A DNA stretch of 64,000 nucleotides from JACKJP01 sp050249695 (GTDB lineage: Bacteria; Pseudomonadota; Alphaproteobacteria; Rhizobiales; Tepidamorphaceae): the NCBI GenBank assembly GCA_050249695.1, contig JBFWQA010000001.1, forward strand, positions 310,001 to 374,000, given 5' to 3'. Under the pieces are notes generated by a model. The model had not been told where the DNA came from. It searched no databases and saw nothing but the letters and a program-made list of their open reading frames with translations. Positions 56,714 to 64,000 of the stretch are shown here, one piece after another (position 1 is the stretch's first letter; each line of letters opens with the position of its first letter). Both the position numbers and the translations under genes were made by a program.

Positions 56714-58143
56714 GCGGCGCCATGCTCAGCGGCAGCGACGCCCTTTCGCGCATCGATGCGGCGATCCGCGAATTGCGCAGCGAGGAGGAAACGGTTGCCG
56801 CGGCGGTGCGCGGGGACCGCGAGGAAATTGTCGCGCTCAACGACAGGCTCGCCGCGGCGTTCGCCAGCCTCGCCGAATACCGGCTGGAGGAAATCGACCG
56901 CGGCGCGGTCGGCGAGGTGCTCGACAGTACGGGCAGGCAGGTGCGCGACATCCTGAAGGGCCGCGACGAGGAACTGGACGCCATCGACGCGCGGGCGCAG
57001 GCGCTCGACGCAGCACTGGCCGACCTCCAGAAGGAGCGCGAGACGCTCGCCGCCGCCATGGAAAAGGCCGAGAAAAATGTTGAAGAAGCTGAATCGGAAT
57101 TGCGGGAAAAGCTGAGAAGCGATTCAGAATTCAGCGCAATTCAAAAGCGCGTCGAGGCGGCCGATGAAATCGCCGACGAGGCGGACCGCAAGCGCGACAC
57201 CGCTGTCACCGACCGGCAGGAAAAGGGCAAGCCATACGAGGCCGACCCGCTTTTCATGTATCTGTGGCGGCGCGGCTACGGGACGGCTGGCTATACTGCC
57301 GGCGGCATCATCAGGATGCTCGACGGCTGGGTTGCCCGGATGATCGGCTTTGCCGAGGCGCGGGCGAACTACTTCATGCTGCTGCAGATTCCCGAACGTC
57401 TTGGCGAGCACGCGGAACGTCTGGACAAGGCGGCGGAAGCGGCCGCGGCCGAATATCAGGTGGCCTGGAACGAGCGTGCGGCGAAGGCCGGCGTGAAGAA
57501 GCTCGCCGACGCGCTGGAGGCGCAAAAGGCGGAGCTCTCGGCAAGGGACGAGGCGATCGCCGACGCGAACCGCCAGCGCAGCGAACTCGATGCCGAGCGG
57601 GAACGCATCATGCACGATGATGGAGGCGGCCGCGCCGCGGCGCTGAAGCTCATCCAGGATCAGTTGCACAACACCAGGCTGGAGGAACTGCATCGCCGGG
57701 CCTTGCTGACGCCGATGCGCGAGGACGAAGCCCTTGTCGCGACGATCGAGGAGTTGTCCCGGCAAATCCGCGAAGAAGGTAGCGACATCTCTGAGCGCGA
57801 GAAGATGCTGAGCGATCTGGCGCGACGTCGCGCAGAGATGGAAAGCCTCAGGGCGCGCTTCGTCAGTGATGGCTATGCGCGCGGCGGCTCTTTCTTCGAG
57901 GGTGACGACTTCCTCAAGCTGCTGCTCGCGGGTCTGCTGCGCGGCGCCCTGTCGAGCGGCGGCGCCTGGAACGAGATCCGCCGTCATCACCGGCCGTCGA
58001 CGCAGCGGAGTTCGGGCAGCTTGAACTTTCCGTTTCCCGGTGGCCGCTCGTCCGGCCCCGTATTCCGCTTTCCCTCCGGTGGGGGCCGCTCGTCGGGTGG
58101 TCGCCGTTCCGGCGGGGGTTTTCGCACCGGCGGCGGCTTTTAG
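56707..58143 (+). CDS. Coiled-coil protein with Gly/Ser/Arg-rich tail, module gene 3
   Basis: A 478-residue protein, mostly long coiled coil (residues about 5-160 and 245-400, rich in Glu, Arg and Ala), with a central part around 170-235 (PLFMYLWRRGYGTAGYTAGGIIRMLDGW) that looks like a short conserved structural insert. The last 60 residues are disordered and low-complexity, with repeats of GGRSSG and GGGF. The start at 56707 overlaps the previous gene by 7 bp; a second ATG at 56722 is possible. The stop overlaps the convergent gene by 4 bp. The function is unknown. Confidence 0.78.
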   Translation: MVGGAMLSGSDALSRIDAAIRELRSEEETVAAAVRGDREEIVALNDRLAAAFASLAEYRLEEIDRGAVGEVLDSTGRQVRDILKGRDEELDAIDARAQALDAALADLQKERETLAAAMEKAEKNVEEAESELREKLRSDSEFSAIQKRVEAADEIADEADRKRDTAVTDRQEKGKPYEADPLFMYLWRRGYGTAGYTAGGIIRMLDGWVARMIGFAEARANYFMLLQIPERLGEHAERLDKAAEAAAAEYQVAWNERAAKAGVKKLADALEAQKAELSARDEAIADANRQRSELDAERERIMHDDGGGRAAALKLIQDQLHNTRLEELHRRALLTPMREDEALVATIEELSRQIREEGSDISEREKMLSDLARRRAEMESLRARFVSDGYARGGSFFEGDDFLKLLLAGLLRGALSSGGAWNEIRRHHRPSTQRSSGSLNFPFPGGRSSGPVFRFPSGGGRSSGGRRSGGGFRTGGGF

Positions 58144-59291
58144 GGGTCGGGTCGTTCGGCCGCATCCGCCTTCTTGGCGCTGGGCCAGAGCAGGCGGTAG
58201 ATGAGCGGCGTGATCAGCACGGCGATCATGATCCGGGCGATGTGGTGGATCGACACGAACGCGACGGACAGATGCAGGCTGAGCGCGATCAGGCTCATCT
58301 CGGTCAGGCCGCCGGGCGCAAAAGCGAGCGCCGTACCCATGATGTCGTAGCCGAAAAGATAGGACGCGGCCACGGCGATGCATGAGGAGGCCGTGATCAT
58401 CACCGCAAAGCCGACGAATATCGCCCCGATCCCCTTGCGCATGAGGTCTGCGGACATGCCGCCGAACCTCGCGCCGAGTGACGCGCCGATGACGAGTTGG
58501 GCGATCTGAACGAGCAGATAGGGCGGATTGCCTTCCACGAACCCGCTGCCATGCGCGAGCGCCGACAGGAGCAGGGGGCCGGCGATCTGCGCGCCGGGCA
58601 GCCGCAGCGCCCGCCCGCCGAAGAGACCCGCGACGCCGCACGCGACAAGGATCGCGATGTCCGCCGGATCGCTGACAGTCTCGAAATTCGCGGCCGAGAC
58701 GGCGGCGCTGCCCACGGGTCCAAAGACGATGCGCAAGGCGAGCGGTATTGCGATCACCGCAAGGATCAGGCGCCCGAAATGGGTCAGCGCCACATAGGCG
58801 GGATTGCCGCCATTCGCTTCCCCGATGATCGTCATTTCCAGAAGACCGCCCGGCACGGCCGAGAAAAAGGCCGTTGCGGGGTCGAAGCCGAAAAATCGGC
58901 GATAGAGGTAGGCCGTCAGCAGCGCGATCGACGGCAGATAGACAAGCAGCGCGAGCAAGGTCGGCCACCAGGCCGGAATAGTCCTCGCGACCTCGGGCGT
59001 CACAGATGCGCCGAGCATCACGCCGATCACCGGCACGAAGAAGATCCGCAATCCCATGGGAATGCCGAGCGGCCCGCCGGCGACCCGCACACCCATCATG
59101 TTCACCACCGCCATGGCGATCAGCGGGCCGATCATGAAGGGAAGGGGGAGCGTCAGCCAGTGGGCGACCGCGCCCGAGAGGAGCGCAACCGCGATGGACA
59201 ACGCGAGGCGAACAAGGAAAAGCATCGGCGTGCGCGTCACGGTGCCCGTATCACGTTCCTGCTCCGGCCTGCCGTCGCCGGCTTTCGTCAT
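58140..59291 (-). CDS. AbrB-family (duplicated) membrane protein
   Basis: A 383-residue, ten-helix protein of the family misnamed AbrB/ammonia-monooxygenase regulator (PF05145). Two similar halves each end in a glycine-rich repeat: GPLIAMAVVNMMG near the start and LGARFGGMSADLMRK mid-protein. Members are predicted transporters or permeases of unknown ligand. The open start at 59291 includes a polar 20-residue lead before helix 1; an ATG at 59225 (MLFLVRLAL) may be the true start. It is divergent from the binding-protein gene. Confidence 0.85.
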   Translation of the reverse strand: MTKAGDGRPEQERDTGTVTRTPMLFLVRLALSIAVALLSGAVAHWLTLPLPFMIGPLIAMAVVNMMGVRVAGGPLGIPMGLRIFFVPVIGVMLGASVTPEVARTIPAWWPTLLALLVYLPSIALLTAYLYRRFFGFDPATAFFSAVPGGLLEMTIIGEANGGNPAYVALTHFGRLILAVIAIPLALRIVFGPVGSAAVSAANFETVSDPADIAILVACGVAGLFGGRALRLPGAQIAGPLLLSALAHGSGFVEGNPPYLLVQIAQLVIGASLGARFGGMSADLMRKGIGAIFVGFAVMITASSCIAVAASYLFGYDIMGTALAFAPGGLTEMSLIALSLHLSVAFVSIHHIARIMIAVLITPLIYRLLWPSAKKADAAERPDP

Positions 59292-59452
59292 TCTTCTTCA
59301 GCTCACGTTCAGCTACGCCAGCGTTTTCTCTAGCACGGGAGCGGGCAATGTCATCGGCGCGTCACACATGGCTGCCGTGCAAAGACCTTGCGACGGGCCC
59401 GCCGCCAACGTGTGATAGGACGAATGCCGATTCGGGACCGAGGAAGATCGAT

Positions 59453-60637
59453 TTGACGAGCCTGCATGACGGCGGACGCGGACTGACGCGGCGGACGGTC
59501 CTTGGCGCCTGTGCCGGACTGGCAATGCCGTCGCTCGCCCGCGCGGCAGGCGCCGCGCGTGTCGCCGTCGTTCATCCTGTGACCGGTCCGTTTTCTGCCG
59601 CCGGTGCGCTGGCCAGAGCCGGCGCGCGTCTGGGATGGCGGATGGCGGGCGCGGACGCAGGCGCGGTGGATCTGGTCGAGGTCGATCTCGGGCCCGACCC
59701 CGAAGCGGTGCCGGCGGTCGTCGAGGCGCTTGCCGGTGAGGGCGTGTCGGCCCTCGTCGGTGGCCTGACCAGTCCCCATGCGTTGGCGGTCGCGGTCGGT
59801 GCGCGTTCGAGCGGCTTGCCCTTCATGGTGGACCTGGCCGGCTCCGATGCCTTTCTCGGCAGCGGATTTCCGCGCGTCTTCCGCTTCGCGCCGGGCTTCG
59901 ATCGCATGCTTCTCCAGGCGGTCGTCTCGCTGGCGGCGATCAATACGGAAGCCGGCGATCCCTCCAAAAGCGTCCTCATCGTGCGTGAGCCGCGCGGCTT
60001 TGCGGGAACGGTCGCGCTACGCGTCGCCGACAGGTTCGATCAGGCCGGCTTCGAGCTGCTGCCGATGGTCGATTATCGAAGCGCCGCCGGCGCCGGGGAA
60101 GTTGCGGAAACCGTCCGCAACCAGGCGCCGGACGTGCTTGTACCCCTTGCGGCGCGCGAACTTCTGGCCCCGCTGCTCGCCGCCGTCGCGCGCGAGGGCG
60201 TGCCGCTCAAGGCCATCGTCACGCTCCTGGCGCTATCGGACATGGAGGAAAACTTCAGCGACCTTCCAGGATTTGAATTGGTCATCGATCTGAACCACGG
60301 ATTCAATACGCGGTCCGACGACGGCAAGCGGTTTCTCGAGGCCGTTTCCGCAGCCGGGCTACCGCTGCGCCCGGAGGTCTTTGTTGCGGCCAACGCGATG
60401 CGCTGTCTCTGCGACGGTATGAGACGGGCGCGTTCCGCCGATCCGGGTGAAATCGCCGCTGCGATCGCGCGGTCGAGCTTCGCCGAGGCGGCGATGCCCT
60501 ACGAGGCGACGGCGTTTCGGGACGGTGAGAACTTGGGCGCGCACGGGGCGCTGATGCAAATACAGAACGGCCGGCCGGCGCTCGTCTCGCCGCAGCGCTT
60601 TCAGGCCTCCGAGATCGTCTATCCACGCCCGGTCTGA
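59453..60637 (+). CDS. Periplasmic substrate-binding protein (ABC amino-acid type)
   Basis: A 394-residue exported receptor of the Leu/Ile/Val-binding-like fold. The N-terminus has a twin-arginine-like signal (LTRRTVLGACAGLAMPSLARA). The mature fold opens with VAVVHPVTGPFSAAGALARA, the family's first lobe. The start is a TTG at 59453 with GAGGAAG before it; the upstream ATG at 59348 would push the signal 35 residues inward. No permease or ATPase genes are next to it, so it may be an orphan receptor. The ligand is unknown. The acetyltransferase gene follows after 10 bp. Confidence 0.82.
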   Translation: MTSLHDGGRGLTRRTVLGACAGLAMPSLARAAGAARVAVVHPVTGPFSAAGALARAGARLGWRMAGADAGAVDLVEVDLGPDPEAVPAVVEALAGEGVSALVGGLTSPHALAVAVGARSSGLPFMVDLAGSDAFLGSGFPRVFRFAPGFDRMLLQAVVSLAAINTEAGDPSKSVLIVREPRGFAGTVALRVADRFDQAGFELLPMVDYRSAAGAGEVAETVRNQAPDVLVPLAARELLAPLLAAVAREGVPLKAIVTLLALSDMEENFSDLPGFELVIDLNHGFNTRSDDGKRFLEAVSAAGLPLRPEVFVAANAMRCLCDGMRRARSADPGEIAAAIARSSFAEAAMPYEATAFRDGENLGAHGALMQIQNGRPALVSPQRFQASEIVYPRPV

Positions 60638-60647
60638 GGGGGAGCCT

Positions 60648-61325
60648 TTGCAGGACACGAACGGGTTTGATCCGCTTCCACGCGCCTTGCCGCCACACGC
60701 CGCCATGGAAGGTCTCTATGCGCGTCTCGAGCCGCTCCAGGAAGGCCACCTGCCGGCGCTCTGGCAGGCGTTCTCCACCCCCGCGGCGGATGATATCTGG
60801 GAGTATATGGCCTTCGGTCCGTTCGGGACTGAAGCAGCTTTCATCGCCCATGCGCGTGCGGCCTTTTTCGGCGCCGACCCGCAGTTCTACGCCATCGTCG
60901 AGCCCGACGGCGGATTGCCGCTCGGCATTCTGGCTCTGATGCGCATCGATCGCGCCAACGGCGTGATCGAGGTCGGAACGATCCTCCTCTCGCCGGCCGT
61001 TCAGCGTACCCGGACGGCGAGCGCCGCGATGCATCTCGTCATGCGGCGGGTCTTCGGTGAACTCGGCTATCGTCGTCTGGAATGGAAATGCGACAGCCGC
61101 AACGAGCGCTCCAAATATGCGGCGCGGCGCTTCGGCTTCACATATGAAGGCCTTTTCCGCCAGCACATGATCGTCAAGGGCCGCAACCGCGACACGGCAT
61201 GGTTTTCGATGCTGGACCGTGAATGGCCGGCCGTGGACGCGGCGTTCCGCGCCTGGTTGGACCCGGAAAATTTCGATGCACGGGGACGCCAGCGCCTGCC
61301 GCTGGCGGTCCCTCAGACGGGATAA
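60648..61325 (+). CDS. RimJ/RimL-type GNAT acetyltransferase
   Basis: A 225-residue acetyltransferase. The core is RLEPLQEGHLPALWQAF, then GVIEVGTILLSPAVQRTRTASAAMHL (acetyl-CoA loop), then RRLEWKCDSRNERSKYAARRFGFTYEG, which is highly typical of the group acting on N-termini or small molecules. The start is a TTG at 60648, preceded by GGGGGAG at 60638-60644. Its 3' end overlaps the convergent HicA-like gene by 13 bp. Confidence 0.9.
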   Translation: MQDTNGFDPLPRALPPHAAMEGLYARLEPLQEGHLPALWQAFSTPAADDIWEYMAFGPFGTEAAFIAHARAAFFGADPQFYAIVEPDGGLPLGILALMRIDRANGVIEVGTILLSPAVQRTRTASAAMHLVMRRVFGELGYRRLEWKCDSRNERSKYAARRFGFTYEGLFRQHMIVKGRNRDTAWFSMLDREWPAVDAAFRAWLDPENFDARGRQRLPLAVPQTG

Positions 61326-61576
61326 TCGGCCGGAGTGATTCCGCATCTTTCCAGGAAATGCCGGATCTGTGCGACTTCTTCCTTCGGCAGTGCGTGATGC
61401 GCCTTGTGAAACACGGCGGTGTGCCCGTCGAGGCTGACCCCGATCCGGGCACCGGTCCGGTTGTCGACCGTCGCCCCGAGTTCGAGCAGGACGGCTTCGA
61501 CCTCCTTCGGATCGATATTCGCGCTGACGGGGTGGGCGAACAGGCTGTGCAGAATCTTGCGATGACGATGGTTCAT
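61313..61576 (-). CDS. HicA-like small protein, orphan
   Basis: An 87-residue basic protein. The layout (HRKILHSLFAHPVSANI, then DGHTAVFHKAHHALPKEEV, then IRHFLERCGITPADY) resembles HicA-type mRNA interferases, including the central His (FHKAHH). No HicB-like antitoxin is next to it on either strand. It could be a solitary HicA relative with a different role. It stands alone, 143 bp from the next gene. Confidence 0.65.
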   Translation of the reverse strand: MNHRHRKILHSLFAHPVSANIDPKEVEAVLLELGATVDNRTGARIGVSLDGHTAVFHKAHHALPKEEVAQIRHFLERCGITPADYPV

Positions 61577-61719
61577 GCGGCTTATGCTCCGGATGCGGAA
61601 GGCAGGAGTTTCCCGTCTCCGCTTACCGCGCCTGACTCCCGCGGGCCTTGCGGCAGGTCAAGGCGACGCATCGTGAAATGGAAATATCGTCACATCACTG
61701 ATTCCGGGAAAGCCTATCG

Positions 61720-62076
61720 ATGCGACGCCTCGCCCTTGCCGGTACTCTTCTTCTGCTCGGCTTCGCGCCGGCGCTGGCCGATGAAATACCGCCCGCCGCC
61801 GCAAGCGGCAGGGCGATCGCCCAGAAATGGTGCGGCCAATGTCATGCCGAATCGGGTGCACGCCCGCCGAAGAGCGACGCGCCCGTCTTCGCCGATGTCG
61901 TGCGCCGGCCCGGCCGCGATGCCGACTACCTGGCGAAATTCCTGAAGGAAGATCACTTTCCCATGACGACCTACCGTCTGTTCGATCACGAGCGGGCCGA
62001 CGTGCTGGAATATCTGCTCTGGCTGCAGCGGGCGGACGGGCGCAGCGCCGCCTATTCGGGGCGCAGGGTCCGGTAG
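61720..62076 (+). CDS. Small class I cytochrome c
   Basis: A 118-residue periplasmic protein. The signal peptide is residues 1-20 (LLLGFAPALA). The haem motif is CGQCH (38-42), and the likely methionine ligand is in DHFPMTTYRLF near residue 81. It resembles small c-type cytochromes of soluble electron transport. Its 3' end overlaps the convergent cation-transporter gene by 25 bp. Confidence 0.9.
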   Translation: MRRLALAGTLLLLGFAPALADEIPPAAASGRAIAQKWCGQCHAESGARPPKSDAPVFADVVRRPGRDADYLAKFLKEDHFPMTTYRLFDHERADVLEYLLWLQRADGRSAAYSGRRVR

Positions 62077-62699
62077 GCCGCGATCCCCGTGCGGATGATG
62101 CCGTAGAGGTTGACGGCGGCAATGGTCAGCCCGGCGATCGTGTCGGGCCACCGCGCCACCCAGTCGGAAACGGCCATCGCGGCGACGATGACGCCTGCGT
62201 CGGCGACGAAGTCCCAGCGCGTTTCCGCCCAGGCGAAGGCGAACTCCCCCTGCTCGTGGCGAAGGGCCCGCAGCCGCCAGACCGTGATGAGATTGACGAC
62301 GAGCGAAACCGCCGCGACCGCCATCATGATCCACGGATTGGGCGGCGCCTTGCCGGTGAAAGCGGTGAACGCCGTCCATCCGATCCACAGATATCCGGCG
62401 GCGGCCGCGACCGCGAGCAACGCGAGCGCGGCATAGAACAGCCGCTTCGGCTTGCCGGAGAGATACCCGGCGAGGCCGTAATGGGCCGCGTCCTCCAGCG
62501 AATCGATCGCGATGGCCATCAGGGCCAGCGAACCGGTCAGGATCGCCGCCACAGCCTCCATGACGGCCAGTGTGCCCGCAATCGACGCCGACGAGATGAG
62601 AACCCGCCGCTCCGCGTCGTTGGCCGGCCTGAGCAGCTCCGCGCCGCCGGCGCCCGGAGGCGGCGGATCTGGCAGGTCGAAGACTTTCGGCTCGTCCAC
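62052..62699 (-). CDS. Cation diffusion facilitator-like transporter, short form
   Basis: A 215-residue membrane protein with about six helices. It resembles the CDF family transmembrane domain: SLALMAIAIDSLEDAAHYG (helix 2 metal site, with acidic residues rather than the His/Asp of ZitB) and ETRWDFVADAGVIVAAM (helix 5, D-x-x-x-D). The C-terminal cytoplasmic domain of typical CDFs is missing; the protein ends after helix 6. The metal is unknown. The next gene on the same strand lies 7 bp upstream. Confidence 0.78.
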   Translation of the reverse strand: MDEPKVFDLPDPPPPGAGGAELLRPANDAERRVLISSASIAGTLAVMEAVAAILTGSLALMAIAIDSLEDAAHYGLAGYLSGKPKRLFYAALALLAVAAAAGYLWIGWTAFTAFTGKAPPNPWIMMAVAAVSLVVNLITVWRLRALRHEQGEFAFAWAETRWDFVADAGVIVAAMAVSDWVARWPDTIAGLTIAAVNLYGIIRTGIAAYRTLRPE

Positions 62700-62706
62700 G
62701 GCTGGC

Positions 62707-63384
62707 CTATTCGGTTTGCAGGATCAGGAACAGCGGCCGGGAGCCGGCCGGATCGCGCTTCCACGCGCCGCCTTCCTCGCTGAACGTCAGCACCTTCTTG
62801 CCGGCCGCGTCGAAGAGGGAAAGAACGCCGGCCTCAAGGTTCCACGAGGCGATTCCTGTCTGGACGATGGCGCTGTCGCACCTGTCCAGAAGTGCCAGTC
62901 GCATCCGTCCCTCTCCCGCTTCCTCCAGCAGGAAATCGGCCGCGCATATCGGTTCGCCATCCTCGCTGCGCGAGAAGCTCCACACGCCGGTCATGTCTTC
63001 GGCCGTTACCGTGCCGCCGCCGCCGCCCCCGACCGGCGCCAGATAGGCAAGTCCGGTCGAGGCGGTCGCGGCCAGCATGTCCTCGCCCACGCCGGAGAAG
63101 GAAAAAATGCGTGTGCCGTTACTGTCGAAAATATCGAGGTTCCGGCCGCCTTTCGACGCCCAGCTTGTGATGTCGCCGGCCTCGGGAAAGACGGCCGCGC
63201 ATCGGCCGTCGGAAGTCACTTTGAAACGATCGGCGACCGCTTCGCTCGAAAGAACCAGGCTGCAGGACTGGCTTCCGTCCTCGTTGATGAGATCCCATTC
63301 GCCCTGCAACTCCTGAGCAACGCCCGCGGCGGCGTGGAAAAGGAGCCCGAAACCGAGCAGGAAGGCTGGCAAAAATCTTGTCAT
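62707..63384 (-). CDS. Secreted two-domain Inh-like (AprI/Inh) protein
   Basis: A 225-residue exported protein. The signal peptide is about 1-23 (LFHAAAGVAQ). Two similar small beta domains follow, each with a W near the start, a Cys pair and a G-W pattern: LQGEWDLINEDGSQSC...GRCAAVF and MTGVWSFSRSEDGEPIC...DRCDSAIV, joined by a GGGGGG linker. This is the layout of the AprI/Inh protease-inhibitor family, here duplicated. No metalloprotease gene is in the window. The target is unknown. Confidence 0.78.
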   Translation of the reverse strand: MTRFLPAFLLGFGLLFHAAAGVAQELQGEWDLINEDGSQSCSLVLSSEAVADRFKVTSDGRCAAVFPEAGDITSWASKGGRNLDIFDSNGTRIFSFSGVGEDMLAATASTGLAYLAPVGGGGGGTVTAEDMTGVWSFSRSEDGEPICAADFLLEEAGEGRMRLALLDRCDSAIVQTGIASWNLEAGVLSLFDAAGKKVLTFSEEGGAWKRDPAGSRPLFLILQTE

Positions 63385-63569
63385 GGCGGGTCCCGTCAGT
63401 GGCGGCGCGGGGCAAATCCTAAGCGTCGGCGCGGAAAAATCCTAGCCGAAGAGTGAGGAGCCAAAGAAGCGAAATTGCGGCGTTCGGCGCCGGCTGGCGC
63501 GCCCATGCTTGTGCAGGCGGTGCTTTTGCGCATTATACGCGATCATCGAGCCATCTGGAGGCGCGCTTC

Positions 63570-64000
63570 ATGTTGCCTGCCGCGACGAAACCGGGAAACG
63601 GCGGGGCGGCCGGTTCGAATCGCAACCGCGCCTATGACGAGCTGCGTCGCCGCATCCTCTCCAACGCGCTGCCGGCAGGCACCAGCCATCTGGAAGGCGA
63701 TCTGGCGGATATGCTGAACATGAGCCGTACGCCGGTACGCGAGGCTTTGCTCGAACTGGCGCGGGACGGGCTCGTCGAGGTGAGGCCGCGTCATGGCATG
63801 CGAATCCTGCCGATTTCTGCGGACGACATGGCGGAAATCTACGTGCTGCTGGAGGCGATCGAGGGCGAGGCGGCCGCGCTTGCCGCCTCGCGCTATCAGG
63901 AAGAGCTGACGATCGGCGGTATGGAGCGCACGGTCCAATCGATGGAACTGGCGCTTGCATCGGACGATCTGGACGAATGGGCCGAATGCGACAATGAATT
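63570..64000 (+). CDS. GntR-family regulator (3' end outside window)
   Basis: The first 143 codons of a GntR regulator of the FadR/FCD branch. The winged-helix domain shows AYDELRRRILSNALPAGTSHL, then LADMLNMSRTPVREALLELARDGLVEV (helix-turn-helix). The FCD part begins with ISADDMAEIYVLLEAIEGEAAALAA. The ATG at 63570 is preceded by CTGGAGG. The regulated genes are not identified. Confidence 0.93.
   Translation, partial: MLPAATKPGNGGAAGSNRNRAYDELRRRILSNALPAGTSHLEGDLADMLNMSRTPVREALLELARDGLVEVRPRHGMRILPISADDMAEIYVLLEAIEGEAAALAASRYQEELTIGGMERTVQSMELALASDDLDEWAECDNE

Noticed and set aside
57124..58968. A 614-codon reverse frame crossing module gene 3 and the AbrB-type gene
   Set aside because: No recognisable domain. 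The two real genes on the two strands explain the open frame.

Overview
This is a GC-rich, densely coded stretch of bacterial chromosome, most likely from an alphaproteobacterium of the order Hyphomicrobiales (Rhizobiales). The reasons are the HWE-family histidine kinase, DUF2865 and DUF6384 proteins, class II (plant-type) DAHP synthase, a gph / rpiA / gor neighbourhood, and a Psd–PssA pair behind an ATM1-like ABC exporter. I cannot name the genus. About 65 genes are supported, plus one tRNA-Val(CAC). Two genes are cut by the window edges: an MFS transporter on the left and a GntR regulator on the right. I see no insertion sequence, prophage, CRISPR array or rRNA operon, so this looks like core chromosome.

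Layout. 1-6.3 kb holds a DMT-MFS exporter pair, a YghU-type glutathione transferase, moaA, a DUF971 protein, an L,D-transpeptidase and a hemerythrin. 6.4-10.7 kb is a reverse-strand catabolic operon: a TRAP transporter (binding protein, small and large permease) followed by pcaH-pcaG, so uptake of an acid is coupled to protocatechuate ring opening. 10.8-14.2 kb has a methyltransferase, trkH, tRNA-Val and gph. 14.3-18.2 kb has a membrane protein with a cold-shock-like N-terminus, then rpiA and gor. 18.2-22.6 kb carries transporters (two MFS, one aquaporin-family) and a hydrolase. 22.7-29.5 kb has DAHP synthase, a DODA-type dioxygenase, an acyltransferase, nadE and gltX. 29.5-37.2 kb has envelope proteins, a zinc metallopeptidase, a HAD hydrolase, cysS, an acetyltransferase and cimA. 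37.3-45.1 kb has two tandem rarD-like genes, a LOG-family protein, a LysM protein, the ABC exporter and psd-pssA. 45.2-50.1 kb is a PadR-adaptor-RND efflux operon with a visible promoter and candidate operator. 50.3-54.3 kb has cytochrome c, ccdA, an HWE kinase, a ribbon-helix-helix protein and rpe. 54.6-58.1 kb is a three-gene coiled-coil/membrane module of unknown function. 58.1-64 kb has an AbrB-type membrane protein, a periplasmic binding protein, an acetyltransferase, an orphan HicA-like protein, a small cytochrome, a cation transporter, a two-domain Inh-like protein and the GntR regulator.

The most interesting unexplained items are the 54.6-58.1 kb module, the paired perfect palindromes just upstream of rpe, the cold-shock-like/membrane fusion at 14.3 kb, the large hairpin inside the start of the TRAP small-permease gene, and a tiny coupled membrane protein at 35.4 kb. 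Most other genes are ordinary housekeeping or transport functions. Identifications rest on motifs and family resemblance read by eye, with no database search.
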